The position numbers and the translations under genes are program-made. Of a DNA stretch of 49,571 nucleotides, positions 9,901 through 17,953 are shown piece after piece (the first letter of the stretch is position 1; each line of letters begins with the position of its first letter). A model generated the notes under the pieces. It made no database searches and had not been told where the DNA came from. It worked only from the letters and a program-made list of their open reading frames with translations. This stretch comes from Bryobacterales bacterium (GTDB lineage Bacteria; Acidobacteriota; Terriglobia; Bryobacterales; UBA6623): positions 1-49,571 of the forward strand of contig JAPPMC010000055.1 of assembly GCA_028819235.1 (NCBI GenBank), written 5' to 3'.

Positions 9901-9976
9901 CTACGACCGGAACAACACCCAAGTTTTCGGAATCGTGCCGCTGCAGTTGCAGCTGGGCGCGCGATTCCGCTTCTGA
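6926..9976 (+). CDS. Oar-like TonB-dependent outer-membrane receptor
   Basis: This is an outer-membrane beta-barrel transporter of 1016 residues. The ATG at 6926 opens a clear signal peptide (MTAGLRLGLCLITAVVAA, cleavage near ALEAQ); the frame also allows a TTG at 6872, but the extra residues spoil the signal. After it comes a carboxypeptidase-regulatory-like domain (GEVRGPDGLVVPEAEVVV through RPGEYSVTATATGF, about residues 30-110). A plug domain follows (LPINGRRFHDFALLTPGV, then the SVDGTDYNQ and SAIQEFQAVTSGFTAEYGRTTSGVVNV stretches), and then a long barrel ending in the aromatic RFRF. This architecture is greatly expanded in Acidobacteriota. No SusD-like or enzyme partner is adjacent, so the ligand is unknown. 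Confidence 0.92.
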   Translation: MTAGLRLGLCLITAVVAASIPAALEAQFDAHLGRIVGEVRGPDGLVVPEAEVVVRSAQSGMRRSARSDGLGRFQFGSLRPGEYSVTATATGFAPSTVDGITVSVGGAVRAEIRLALGATFTEIEVSAALLDALLPATSNVVGSKVFSDLPINGRRFHDFALLTPGVQVSRAAGHLSFGAQRGIYTNVSVDGTDYNQAFFGGIQGGERAGSAMTLPQSAIQEFQAVTSGFTAEYGRTTSGVVNVSTKSGSNELHGDAFFQVRDPRLGATDPFGAKVLESLRQFGGAAGGPLLKNRAFWFAAVERQLSTSPRYVEFPQLDGADRAAGPEAYDLFASLEEPFDSTNDAIAFTPRGDYQFRNGSQLMARYNYSFGEGVNAISIGDPKHARTTDALGNNGIEQNEIHYFTTQLTSLVSPSTVNQLRFAVTQEQRPRLANGNDPNISTAIGQFGARDWLTTVETDVRPTITNSLMVNSGAHAFKVGAHLDRVWIDDMYGANQRGRFIVFSSDPNEILDMLTPGGRIANRFDGPGVYLRQIGNLLGVQRLAHAAVYAQDSWHVAPGLTLDLGFRWEGQFNQDPEVGNDDLIERVRAAPFPGGRLEPTYLADSVRQWMPRLGVAFSPTRWGDRLVLRASAGVFFATTPPVFLNDPTKAFRNPGFDISVTIPSPGKTVYRQFLDAGIDLNQYPLSGIPVFSHDEVAKVLGGDLYAGAAPTVVHPNFRNPRSIKYNASAEFSLSSNVTAGIEWMRNSTAFLHGLRDYNLPRSSVRPGDQAAIPWYDLAQRPEPRLGPVVVTESIGRATYHGISTHWKRHGERLQVVAHYTYARAYSSDINEGFFWGPLYTDQGRPEGAWGPANLDLRHQLTAHGVLRLPRGLTWSLILRATSGPPLSPQSGLDVNGDLVNNDRALEAPGRFFGRNSFRNRGMRNVDMRLLRQFRLSESAAVDLSLELFNAFNFDNVEYGAFNTIYGTGIDLGNGRPTGPLDSFLRLRADDGSYDRNNTQVFGIVPLQLQLGARFRF

Positions 9977-10041
9977 GCGGCCGGCAAACGCCCGGTCCGG
10001 CTTGCATGGCCGAGGGATTGCGTTTGCGACAATCAGTGGCG

Positions 10042-11115
10042 ATGCAGAAGTCCGACGGCATGACCTACGCTCCGCGCGGCAGGGCTAAGCCCGTGGTAGG
10101 CGCCGGCGAATTCCAGATCGCGGCCTTCGCGCTGGACCACGGGCACATATTCGGCATGTGCAACGGCCTCACAGAGGCCGGAGCAGAGGTCAAGTGGGTC
10201 TACGACCCCGACCCGGACAAGGTCGCCAAGTTCCGGTCGGCATTTCCGCAGGCCCGCGCCGCCCGCAGCAAAGACGAGGTGCTGCAGGATGCCGACGTGC
10301 GCCTCGTGGCCGCGGCGGCGGTCCCCAATCTGCGAGGCCCACTAGGCTGCGAGGTCATGGCCCACGGCAAGGACTACTTCACAGATAAGACTCCGATGAC
10401 GACTCTAGAGCAGCTAGAGCAGGCCCGTGCCCAAGTCACCGCGACCGGACAGAAGTTCGCCGTGTATTACAGCGAGCGGCTGCACTCGGAGTGCTCGATG
10501 TATGCGGGCGACCTGATCGAGGGGGGCGCCATAGGCCGTGTGCTGCAGGTGATCGGGATGGGGCCTCACCGCCTCAGCAAGGAATCCAGGCCGCCGTGGT
10601 TCTTCGTGATGGAGCAATATGGCGGCATCCTTTGCGACATTGGCAGCCACCAGATCGAGCAGTTCCTGCACTTCAGCGGCGCGAAGGATGCCAGCGTCTC
10701 GTACAGCCGAGTCGCCAACTACAACAATCCCGACTACCCCGAGCTGGAGGACTTCGGCGACGCAGCGCTGGTCGCCGACAACGGCGCCACAAACTACTTC
10801 AGGGTGGACTGGTTCACCCCAGACGGTCTGGGGGCTTGGGGAGACGGCCGGACCTTCATTGTGGGCACGGATGGCTACATGGAACTGCGAAAGTACCTGA
10901 GTGTGGCCCACGATTCGGAATCGGACCAGATCTTTCTCGTTGACGGGAAGGCGGAACGACACATCCGCACCCGCAACACGGTCGGCTTCCCTTTCTTCGG
11001 CCGTCTGGTGTTGGACTGCATCGAGCGTACCGAGAAGGCGATGAGCCAAGAGCACACGTTCAAGGCGGCCGAGCTGTGCCTCATCGCCCAGCGCGACGCG
11101 CAACGCGTCGCCTGA
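10042..11115 (+). CDS. Gfo/Idh/MocA family oxidoreductase, cytosolic
   Basis: This is a probable NAD(P)-dependent sugar or polyol dehydrogenase with no export signal. Starts at 10006, 10042 and 10060 are all in frame. I chose 10042 because it leaves a short N-terminus before the Rossmann region (IAAFALDHGHIFGMCNGL), giving 357 residues, but no start has a strong ribosome site. The usual EKP motif is replaced by DKTP at about residues 115-118. A GGILCDIGSHQIEQFL stretch matches the C-terminal domain. Its stop lies 7 nt before the TTG of the HpnI-like glycosyltransferase gene, so the two are probably co-transcribed. That makes action on a hopanoid-linked sugar an attractive but unproven idea. 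Confidence 0.85.
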   Translation: MQKSDGMTYAPRGRAKPVVGAGEFQIAAFALDHGHIFGMCNGLTEAGAEVKWVYDPDPDKVAKFRSAFPQARAARSKDEVLQDADVRLVAAAAVPNLRGPLGCEVMAHGKDYFTDKTPMTTLEQLEQARAQVTATGQKFAVYYSERLHSECSMYAGDLIEGGAIGRVLQVIGMGPHRLSKESRPPWFFVMEQYGGILCDIGSHQIEQFLHFSGAKDASVSYSRVANYNNPDYPELEDFGDAALVADNGATNYFRVDWFTPDGLGAWGDGRTFIVGTDGYMELRKYLSVAHDSESDQIFLVDGKAERHIRTRNTVGFPFFGRLVLDCIERTEKAMSQEHTFKAAELCLIAQRDAQRVA

Positions 11116-11122
11116 CGGCAGC

Positions 11123-12259
11123 TTGAGTGCTGCCACGCTACTGACAGCGATCTTGTTGGCCGCATGTGCCTACCAGTCGGGCGCACTGGCGGTGTTGCTG
11201 CAGTTCTGCCGTCGGCGCTCCGGGGAGGGGCAGTCGGCCGAGTCGCAGCCGGGAGTGTCAATCCTGATACCGGCCGTCAGCGTCGGGGAGGGATTCGCGC
11301 TGCGGCTGGACTCGCACGCGGCACAGGACTACCCCGAGTTCGAGATCCTCGTGGGCGTGCAAAGCAGCGAGCAGGCCGCGCTGCAAGCGGTCTCGACCGT
11401 GCGCGCCAACCACCCGGGCGTCCGGATCACGGCGGTGGGCAGCGGACCGCCGCCGCCAGGCTGCAATCCGAAAGTGCACGTGTTGGAACGGCTTGCAGTA
11501 AGGGCCCGCCATCCGGTGTTGCTCCTAGTGGACGCCGACGTCAGCGTCCCCCGCGGACACGTCAGGGGCGTAGTCCAGGAACTGTCGAGCTTGGGAGTCG
11601 GGGCGGTCACGTGCCTGTACCGTGCCCAACCTGCGGCACGGCTCTCAAGCCAGGTCGAGGCTTGCCTGATCAACACCGCGTTCCCGGGACAAGTTCTGCT
11701 CGGCGAGAGGCTGCAGGGGCTACGGTTTGCCCTCGGAGCGACGATCGTGACACGCTCTGAAACGCTTCGCGACTCGGGTGGCTTGGCACGAGTTCGCCAC
11801 TTCATCGGGGACGACTACCACATCGGTGCCAACGTGGCCGCCTTGGGACTGCAAGTACGCCTGTCCTCCGTCCCCGTATGCACGCATCTGTCCGCCAGCG
11901 ACTGCTGGAAGACAGTCTGGCAGCGTCAGTTGCGATGGTCACGGGTGATACGGAAGCAACGGCCTGGGGGACATGCAGGCCTTGCCGCATCCCATGCGAC
12001 GATTTGCGCATTGCTGGCATTGCTAGCCGCCCCCAGTGTCACGTGGCCACTGGCTCTTGCCGCCGTCTTGCTGAGGTTCGCGGCCGCCTCGGCTGCCGCC
12101 CGGGCTGTCGGATCTGCGGGATTATGGCGGACGCTAGTGTTGCTGCCCATGGCTGACGTGCTCGGGTTTGGCGCTTGGGCCGGCAGCTTCTTGGGTAACA
12201 CCGTCCGCTGGTCAGGGCGGAGAATGCGGTTGGGGAAGGCGGGCCGGATCCAGGGCTGA
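11123..12259 (+). CDS. hpnI: HpnI-like hopanoid glycosyltransferase (GT2/GT21)
   Basis: HpnI is known to transfer N-acetylglucosamine to bacteriohopanetetrol at the inner membrane. The 378-residue protein has an N-terminal membrane anchor, a GT2 core and C-terminal hydrophobic helices (about residues 286-360). The processive-type motifs of ceramide-glucosyltransferase relatives are visible: DAD at 137-139, the DD of FIGDDYHIG at 230-231, and QRQLRW at 267-272. The start is TTG at 11123, 7 nt after the preceding oxidoreductase stop, with a weak ribosome site. The nearby ispH, shc and hpnH support the hopanoid assignment. The usual partner hpnK (deacetylase) is not in the window. A generic ceramide-glucosyltransferase-like enzyme is the alternative. 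Confidence 0.8.
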   Translation: MSAATLLTAILLAACAYQSGALAVLLQFCRRRSGEGQSAESQPGVSILIPAVSVGEGFALRLDSHAAQDYPEFEILVGVQSSEQAALQAVSTVRANHPGVRITAVGSGPPPPGCNPKVHVLERLAVRARHPVLLLVDADVSVPRGHVRGVVQELSSLGVGAVTCLYRAQPAARLSSQVEACLINTAFPGQVLLGERLQGLRFALGATIVTRSETLRDSGGLARVRHFIGDDYHIGANVAALGLQVRLSSVPVCTHLSASDCWKTVWQRQLRWSRVIRKQRPGGHAGLAASHATICALLALLAAPSVTWPLALAAVLLRFAAASAAARAVGSAGLWRTLVLLPMADVLGFGAWAGSFLGNTVRWSGRRMRLGKAGRIQG

Positions 12260-12460
12260 CAGTCCATTCTTCTTGAGCGGGGGGACCGGAGGAGCCCTCT
12301 CGCCGATCTTCCGGCAACTCGCTCTGTAGCTTGCGCCCAGCCGCTCGGCGCTAGTGCTGGAAGGGACGACTCACTCCGGATCCGCGCCTCAGGGACGGCG
12401 CGGCGCGTAGTCGGAACGGGTTTGGACTGCCTTGCCCGAGCGAGCGTCGGGCTGTAGAGC

Positions 12461-13477
12461 TTACTCGTCCTTCGTGGCCCGCGCCGTGCCCGCTCTTTCC
12501 TCCGCACGTGCGCCGCTCAGGGCATTCGTCATCGCGTAGTTCCCCTCGTGGCAGGCGTACTCGTAGATGACATAGTCTTCCAGCCGCGGCATCATCCTCA
12601 GGGCCGTCCAAGACTCCGTATAGGTATCGGGATCGGTGATCGAGAATTCGTTGCGAATCCTGTCGTCGCTAACGCGCGTGAAGCGCTCCACGGCGCGGAG
12701 ATTCTTCGATGACGGGTATCGATGCTCCGTCTTGTCGCTGAAGTTCCCGGTCTCGACCACCAGTGTGTCGCCTTCCCAGTGCCCGCGGGAATCTCCGTTC
12801 CACTGCCGAATTCGTTGGTCGAGCGCAGGGCGTCCGTCGAGGGGAATGATCCGGACATCATGAATGTTCTCGACCAAGATCGCCACGTACCCGGGACTCT
12901 GGAAAATCTGGTAGGTGTTGTTGTATCCGGTAGACACGGGAGGCACGCCGTGATAGGTAATGCACCGTGTCCAAGCCGTGAAGTTGAGCCAAGAGTCGAA
13001 CGGTCCGGAGATGCGCCGCTTCCTCGCCTCGACACGCGCATGCCCAACCGGCGTCAGCGTCGGGAGCCGGCCATTCGGGGGATCGACGATCAGCGAGGTG
13101 CGGCGATCAGGATCGACCCGCCCCTTGTCGAACCAGTGTGCGTTATAGGACCCGATGTTGCCTGGGATGTGGGGTCTCTCCGCATGTGCGGCGGCGTTGC
13201 GGCCTGCAGCTTGCTCCGGCGAGAACTGCTCTTGGTCCGCGAACTGGGCCGGCCGCTCTAAGGGCGTTAGCGATGCATATGACCAGGTTCCGCGGAGGTC
13301 GGGGACACCCCAAGCCGTTCGAGGCACCGTCCAGCTCTCATCAGTACCGTCCGATCGCCCGTCAGCAGGCAGGTGCCTAGCCGGGTGGTCTTGGGCCATA
13401 AGTGGGACGGCAACCAAGACCGCCCAGTGCAGGGCCACCGCTAGCTTCGACAAACCGGCCAATCGTAGTCTCTCCAT
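12461..13477 (-). CDS. Exported protein of unknown function
   Basis: This 338-residue secreted protein resembles uncharacterised exported proteins I associate with Acidobacteriota, but I cannot name its family. The ATG at 13477 has GGGAG 5 nt upstream and opens a signal peptide (LSKLAVALHWAVLVAVPLMAQ); the frame stays open further upstream but without a better start. Recognisable stretches are AWGVPDLRGTWSY near the N-terminus, IVDPPNGRLP, YNNTYQIFQSPGYVAI, and RGHWEGDTLVVETGNFSD. The DPPNGRLP and GHWEGDTLVVET phrases recur in many such proteins. It lies inverted between hpnI and ispH and interrupts the hopanoid region. A periplasmic location is likely; no catalytic residues can be named. Confidence 0.8.
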   Translation of the reverse strand: MERLRLAGLSKLAVALHWAVLVAVPLMAQDHPARHLPADGRSDGTDESWTVPRTAWGVPDLRGTWSYASLTPLERPAQFADQEQFSPEQAAGRNAAAHAERPHIPGNIGSYNAHWFDKGRVDPDRRTSLIVDPPNGRLPTLTPVGHARVEARKRRISGPFDSWLNFTAWTRCITYHGVPPVSTGYNNTYQIFQSPGYVAILVENIHDVRIIPLDGRPALDQRIRQWNGDSRGHWEGDTLVVETGNFSDKTEHRYPSSKNLRAVERFTRVSDDRIRNEFSITDPDTYTESWTALRMMPRLEDYVIYEYACHEGNYAMTNALSGARAEERAGTARATKDE

Positions 13478-13837
13478 CACAACTCCCATGATGCCCTTCG
13501 GAGTTTCGCACCAATTCGCCTCCAAGGGCAAGAGTGGCCCAACCGACCGCCACAGGCGGCCGGACATCGCAAGGGTGGCGGGGCTTGAACGGCTCGCTAG
13601 TGCGGGGGACGCGGATCAGCCCGAAAGCGTGGCTCAGCCGCGCTGGCGGCGCTCATGTTCTTGATGGGAGGGTCGAACCACCTCAGTTCGTCCGCTTCGT
13701 ACGAATCACAGCAAACCGCAACCGTTCTGTCCTCCGGGTAAGGGTCGTGCGAAACAACATCCGTGGATCTGTCCGGAACCCGGACGAGCCCCGGACTCGA
13801 CTGCGGAAGCGTCCGATATACTGGCAATTCGCCCGCG
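13478..13837. other. Intergenic region between divergent genes
   Basis: These 360 bp separate the inverted exported-protein gene from ispH. They contain a 6-bp perfect hairpin (GTCCGG at 13771-13776 with CCGGAC at 13780-13785) and a TATACT at 13817-13822 that could be the -10 of the ispH operon, although no good -35 precedes it. Short open frames here look like shadows. I see no RNA gene. Confidence 0.5.
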
Positions 13838-13843
13838 GTGGAG

Positions 13844-14815
13844 ATGGCGCCAGCATCCGAGAAGTCCGTATTGCTGCTCAAGCCGCGCGGCTTTTGCGCG
13901 GGCGTCGTGCGGGCGATCGACATCGTTGAACTGGCCTTGGACACTTACGGGCCACCGATCTACGTGCGCAAGGAGATCGTCCATAATCGGCACGTTGTCC
14001 AGAGCTTGGCAGCCCGCGGCGCTGTCTTTGTCGACGAAGTAGACGACGTGCCCGCTGGCCAGCGCCTGATCTACAGCGCGCACGGCGTGGCGCCGTCAGT
14101 GCGCGATGCCGCGGCCAACCGCGGCCTGCGCGTGATAGACGCCACCTGCCCGCTCGTAACCAAGGTGCATATTGAGGCGCTGCGCTTCGCGCGGCAGCGC
14201 CGCACGATCCTGCTGATAGGCCACGCGAACCACGACGAGGTAATCGGAACGCTGGGCGAGGCTCCCGACAACACGATCGTCATCTCAAGCCCGGAGGACG
14301 CGGCAACGGTTGAAGTGCCGAAGGGGAGCGTTGCCTATCTGACGCAGACCACCCTTAGCATCGATGAGGCCGCCGCGATCATCCGAGTGCTGCGCAGCCG
14401 CTTCCCTGGGATTGAAGCCCCGCCCGCCAAGGACATTTGCTATGCGACGGAGAATCGTCAGCGAGCGATCAAGGACATCGCGCCGCGAGCGGACCTGCTG
14501 CTTGTTGTGGGCTCGCAGAACAGTTCCAACTCCCAGCGCATGGTTGAGGTTGGCACAGCTAGCGGTGTGCGCGGACACCTGATCAACGACGAGCGCGACA
14601 TCGAGGACGCCTGGCTGGTGGGAATTCGCAACGTCGCGGTCAGCGCCGGTGCCTCAGCCCCGGAGCTTCTGGTCGAGCGTGTGGTGCGACACTTGCGCTC
14701 CGCAGGATTCCCAAACGTCCAAGAGGTCGAATCCGTCCCGGAGAACGTTCACTTTCCCTTGCCTGCGGCCCTGCTCGGCAAGCCGCGGCTGACGCCGAGC
14801 GCCGCTGTGCAATGA
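13844..14815 (+). CDS. ispH: 4-hydroxy-3-methylbut-2-enyl diphosphate reductase (IspH/LytB)
   Basis: IspH is the final enzyme of the MEP isoprenoid pathway, making IPP and DMAPP in the cytoplasm with a [4Fe-4S] cluster. All three cluster cysteines are present: C18 in RGFCAGV, C102 in DATCPLVTKVH and C199 in DICYATENRQ. The TENRQ motif and the SQNSSNSQR binding segment are also intact. From ATG 13844 the protein has 323 residues, normal for the family. A GTG at 13838 is an alternative, since GGTGGAG abuts the ATG too closely for a good ribosome site. Its stop overlaps the shc start (ATGA), so it heads an ispH-shc-hpnH operon that feeds isoprenoid units to hopanoids. This may be a pathway-dedicated or the only copy. 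Confidence 0.95.
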   Translation: MAPASEKSVLLLKPRGFCAGVVRAIDIVELALDTYGPPIYVRKEIVHNRHVVQSLAARGAVFVDEVDDVPAGQRLIYSAHGVAPSVRDAAANRGLRVIDATCPLVTKVHIEALRFARQRRTILLIGHANHDEVIGTLGEAPDNTIVISSPEDAATVEVPKGSVAYLTQTTLSIDEAAAIIRVLRSRFPGIEAPPAKDICYATENRQRAIKDIAPRADLLLVVGSQNSSNSQRMVEVGTASGVRGHLINDERDIEDAWLVGIRNVAVSAGASAPELLVERVVRHLRSAGFPNVQEVESVPENVHFPLPAALLGKPRLTPSAAVQ

Positions 14816-16779
14816 CAGGTGGTGCAAGCGCTGTCAGTCAGGCCACACACACATCGGGGTCACGTACGGGCCCCGACGCATCGCTTCAGACGGCCATTGA
14901 CAGCGCGATCCGCTACCTCCTGAGCCGGCAGACGTCCCAAGGTTGCTGGGTAGGCGAGCTCGAAGCGGACACCACTCTCGAGTCGGACTACATCCTGCTG
15001 CAGCTGTGGCTGCACCAACCTGACGCAAATGGCCGCTGGGACCCGCCCAGTGCATCGAGAATCTCCGCGGCGTGCCGCCGAATCCGAGACGCTCAGCTGG
15101 AAGATGGCGGATGGAACATCTATCGAGGTGGCCCATCCAATGTGAGCGCTTCCGTGAAAGCGTACAGCGCCCTTAGGCTGGCGGGTGCGGATCCGCAGGA
15201 AAGGGCCATGAAGCGCGCGGCGCTACGGATCCGCGAACTCGGGGGCGTCCAAGCGGCAAACAGCTACACGAAGCTCTACCTGAGCTACTTCGGACTGGTA
15301 CCGAGGCATCAAGTGCCCTCGATCCCGCCGGAGATCTTCCTGCTGCCCGCCAATCTGCGATTCGGTGTCCACTCGATGTCCGCTTGGAGCCGGGCGATGC
15401 TAGCACCGCTTTCCATCCTGGACGCTACAAAGGCACACCGGCGGGTGCCTGCGGGAGCGGGAATCGATGAGATCCGAGCCGACAGGGAGCCGCCGGCTCC
15501 AGAGCTCGTGAGCTGGAAGAGGTTCTTCCTCCTAGCTGATCGCGGCGTCAAGCTGCTCGAGTCCACTGGCGTGGCAAGGAACCGTCGGCGAGCGATCGCA
15601 GCAGCCCGCGCATGGATGTTGGGGCACTTGGAGAGGTCGGAGGGGTTGGGCGCGATCTTTCCAGCAATGCTCAACTCGATCATGGCACTGACCGAACTCG
15701 GGTACGGCCTGGACCATCCCCTGCTCCGCCGCGAAGTCCGACACTTCGAGGACTTGGTTATCGAGGACGAGTCGGGCTTCCGCCTACAGCCCTGCCACTC
15801 GCCCGTATGGGACACCGGCCTGACTGCATTCGCCATCGGACAGGCGACCGATACCCACGACGAGGTCGTGCGGTGGGCGCTGGGGCGGGCAGCCGACTGG
15901 CTGATCGAGCGCCAGACGCGCCATGCGGGAGACTGGTCGGTGCGTCGCCGATCGTTGGATCCCGGAGGCTGGTTCTTCGAATACTCCAACGAGCACTATC
16001 CGGACACGGACGACACTGCCAAGGCCCTGCTGGCCCTTGGAGTGGTCCAAGCGTCGGACCCGGGCCGCCAGGGCCGCGCCGAAGAGCGAGGGCTGCAGTG
16101 GCTCGCGTCGATGCAGTCGGCGGACGGCGGGTGGGCCGCATTCGACGTCGACAGCGGGCCCTCGATCCTCACCGAGGTGCCGTTCGCCGATCACAACGCG
16201 ATGCTCGATCCCACGTGTGCGGACATCACGGGCCGCGTCCTCGAGGCTCTTTGCCAGCGGGGTGTCGGGGGCCACCGCGATGCGGTTGAGCGGGGCGTTG
16301 CGTACCTCCGCCGAACGCAGGACACCGAAGGGTATTGGCCCGGGCGCTGGGGCGTGAACCACCTCTACGGCACGTGCTTCGCCCTGCGAGGACTGCGGGC
16401 GGCCGCCGTGGCTGAGCGGGACAGCGCCGTGCTCCGCGCGGGCGAATGGGTGCGCTCTGTCCAGAACTTCGACGGTGGATGGGGCGAATCCGCCGCGAGC
16501 TACGAGGAGGGCGCCGGCTATGTCAGCGCTGAGTCGACCCCATCGCAAACCGCATGGGCACTGATGGCCCTGTTTGCGTCGGGCGACTACACGAGCGGCT
16601 CAGTAGCCGAAGGCCTAGACTTCCTGCTCAGCCGGCAGACACCGGAGGGCACCTGGGAAGAACGGGCTACGACGGGGACGGGCTTCCCACGCGTCTTCTA
16701 CCTGCGCTACCACATGTACCCCCAATACTTTCCCCTGATTGCCCTAGGCGCCTACGCGCGCCGCAAGGCTTGGCAATGA
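14812..16779 (+). CDS. shc: Squalene-hopene cyclase
   Basis: This monotopic membrane enzyme cyclises squalene to hopene. The 655-residue length fits bacterial cyclases (about 620-720). The catalytic acid motif DxDD is intact as DTDDTA at residues 398-403 (D398, D400, D401). QW-type repeats of the alpha-alpha barrel are visible, for example QLEDGGWNIYRG near the start, QSADGGWAAFD, DTEGYWPGRWG, NFDGGWGES and TPEGTWEE. The ATG lies inside the ispH stop (ATGA) and its own stop overlaps the hpnH start, so the three genes are translationally coupled. No frameshift is seen. Confidence 0.97.
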   Translation: MTGGASAVSQATHTSGSRTGPDASLQTAIDSAIRYLLSRQTSQGCWVGELEADTTLESDYILLQLWLHQPDANGRWDPPSASRISAACRRIRDAQLEDGGWNIYRGGPSNVSASVKAYSALRLAGADPQERAMKRAALRIRELGGVQAANSYTKLYLSYFGLVPRHQVPSIPPEIFLLPANLRFGVHSMSAWSRAMLAPLSILDATKAHRRVPAGAGIDEIRADREPPAPELVSWKRFFLLADRGVKLLESTGVARNRRRAIAAARAWMLGHLERSEGLGAIFPAMLNSIMALTELGYGLDHPLLRREVRHFEDLVIEDESGFRLQPCHSPVWDTGLTAFAIGQATDTHDEVVRWALGRAADWLIERQTRHAGDWSVRRRSLDPGGWFFEYSNEHYPDTDDTAKALLALGVVQASDPGRQGRAEERGLQWLASMQSADGGWAAFDVDSGPSILTEVPFADHNAMLDPTCADITGRVLEALCQRGVGGHRDAVERGVAYLRRTQDTEGYWPGRWGVNHLYGTCFALRGLRAAAVAERDSAVLRAGEWVRSVQNFDGGWGESAASYEEGAGYVSAESTPSQTAWALMALFASGDYTSGSVAEGLDFLLSRQTPEGTWEERATTGTGFPRVFYLRYHMYPQYFPLIALGAYARRKAWQ

Positions 16780-17879
16780 GGCTTCCCGTCTCCAGCAGCG
16801 TGCGCATGGGCGCGTGGATCCTAAGGAACCGGCTCTCGCCCCGCCCAGAGTGGCAGCGGGATCCCAAGCCCAAGGAAGAGCCCTTCCCGATACTGGGTAG
16901 CCGCCCGCCCGAAGGCGGGCCGACGCCGCCTCACCCCCTGCTGCGGAGGCGTTTCCCGCTCGTTCTGATGCTTGAGCCACTGCACGCCTGCAACCTGACA
17001 TGTACGGGCTGCGGGCGTATCCGGGAGTACGAGGAGACCATCACGGACCGGCTGCCTTTGAAGCGGTGCTTCGAAGCGATGGACGAGTGCGGCGCCCCGA
17101 TCGTCTCAATCTGCGGCGGCGAACCAATGATGTACAAGCCGATCGGCGCACTCGTGCGGGGAGCCATCGAGAGAAAGCGCCACGTCTACCTGTGCACCAA
17201 CGGCATGTTCATCACGGCGAGACTGCACGAGTTTCGGCCGGACCAGCAGTTCTTCTTCAACGTGCACCTTGATGGGATGCGGGAGACGCACGATCGGGCC
17301 GTTGAGCGGGAGGGAGTGTTCGAGGCCGCCATCGAGGGAATCCGCGCAGCGAAAGCCGCCGGGCACATGGTATGCACCAACACGACGGTGTACCGCGAAA
17401 CCGACATGGAGGAAGTCGAGGAACTCTTCGGGCATCTACAACAGTTCGACGTGGACGGGCACATGCTCTCGCCTGCCTACGGATATTCGGCGGTCGACTC
17501 TCGGGAGATCTTCCTGACCCGGATGGAGATCCAAGAGAAATTCCGCCACGTGGACCGACTGTTCCGCCGCTTCCGCATGAACACCACCCCGGCATATGCG
17601 GAGTTCCTGAAGGGAAACCGCGACATGCCGTGCACGGCATGGGGTAACCCGACGTTCAACACCCGTGGATGGAAGGGCCCCTGCTACCTGATCACGGATG
17701 CCCATTGGGACACCTTCGAAGACTTGATGTGCGAGACCCCATGGGCGTCCTACGGCCGTGGGAACGACCAGCGCTGTGAGCACTGCATGGTGCACTGCGG
17801 GTACGAGCCATCAGCAGCGCTGGGGGTGAACGCCCGTCTTGGCGACAGCTTGCGAATGCTGCGCTGGGCTCTGACCTGA
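16776..17879 (+). CDS. hpnH: HpnH, adenosyl-hopene synthase (radical SAM)
   Basis: HpnH joins an S-adenosylmethionine-derived adenosyl group to diploptene, the first step of side-chain extension in C35 hopanoids. The 367-residue protein has the radical SAM cysteine motif CNLTCTGC (C72, C76, C79), then SICGGEPMMY and a C-terminal cysteine-rich segment (CEHCMVHCGYEP). The ATG overlaps the shc stop codon (ATGA), which decides the start over an upstream open frame inside shc; an ATG at 16806 is possible too. HpnG, which acts on the adenosylhopane product, is not in the window. Confidence 0.95.
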   Translation: MRLPVSSSVRMGAWILRNRLSPRPEWQRDPKPKEEPFPILGSRPPEGGPTPPHPLLRRRFPLVLMLEPLHACNLTCTGCGRIREYEETITDRLPLKRCFEAMDECGAPIVSICGGEPMMYKPIGALVRGAIERKRHVYLCTNGMFITARLHEFRPDQQFFFNVHLDGMRETHDRAVEREGVFEAAIEGIRAAKAAGHMVCTNTTVYRETDMEEVEELFGHLQQFDVDGHMLSPAYGYSAVDSREIFLTRMEIQEKFRHVDRLFRRFRMNTTPAYAEFLKGNRDMPCTAWGNPTFNTRGWKGPCYLITDAHWDTFEDLMCETPWASYGRGNDQRCEHCMVHCGYEPSAALGVNARLGDSLRMLRWALT

Positions 17880-17902
17880 GACCGGCCCCCCTGGATACTC
17901 GG

Positions 17903-17921
17903 GGCCGAAGCTTGTTCGGCC
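17903..17921 (+). terminator. Hairpin after the hopanoid operon
   Basis: GGCCGAA (17903-17909) and TTCGGCC (17915-17921) form a perfect 7-bp stem with a 5-nt loop, 24 nt after the hpnH stop. No T-run follows. It may end the operon or protect its 3' end. A TAGAAT at 17927-17932, just beyond it, could be a -10 for the next gene but lacks a good -35. Confidence 0.35.
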
Positions 17922-17953
17922 GGGTCTAGAATGGCGGGGATTGTGAGCTCCTG

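Noticed and set aside
13478..13837. tRNA- or small-RNA-like segment before ispH
   Set aside because: There is no cloverleaf or T-arm consensus, only a short 6-bp hairpin.
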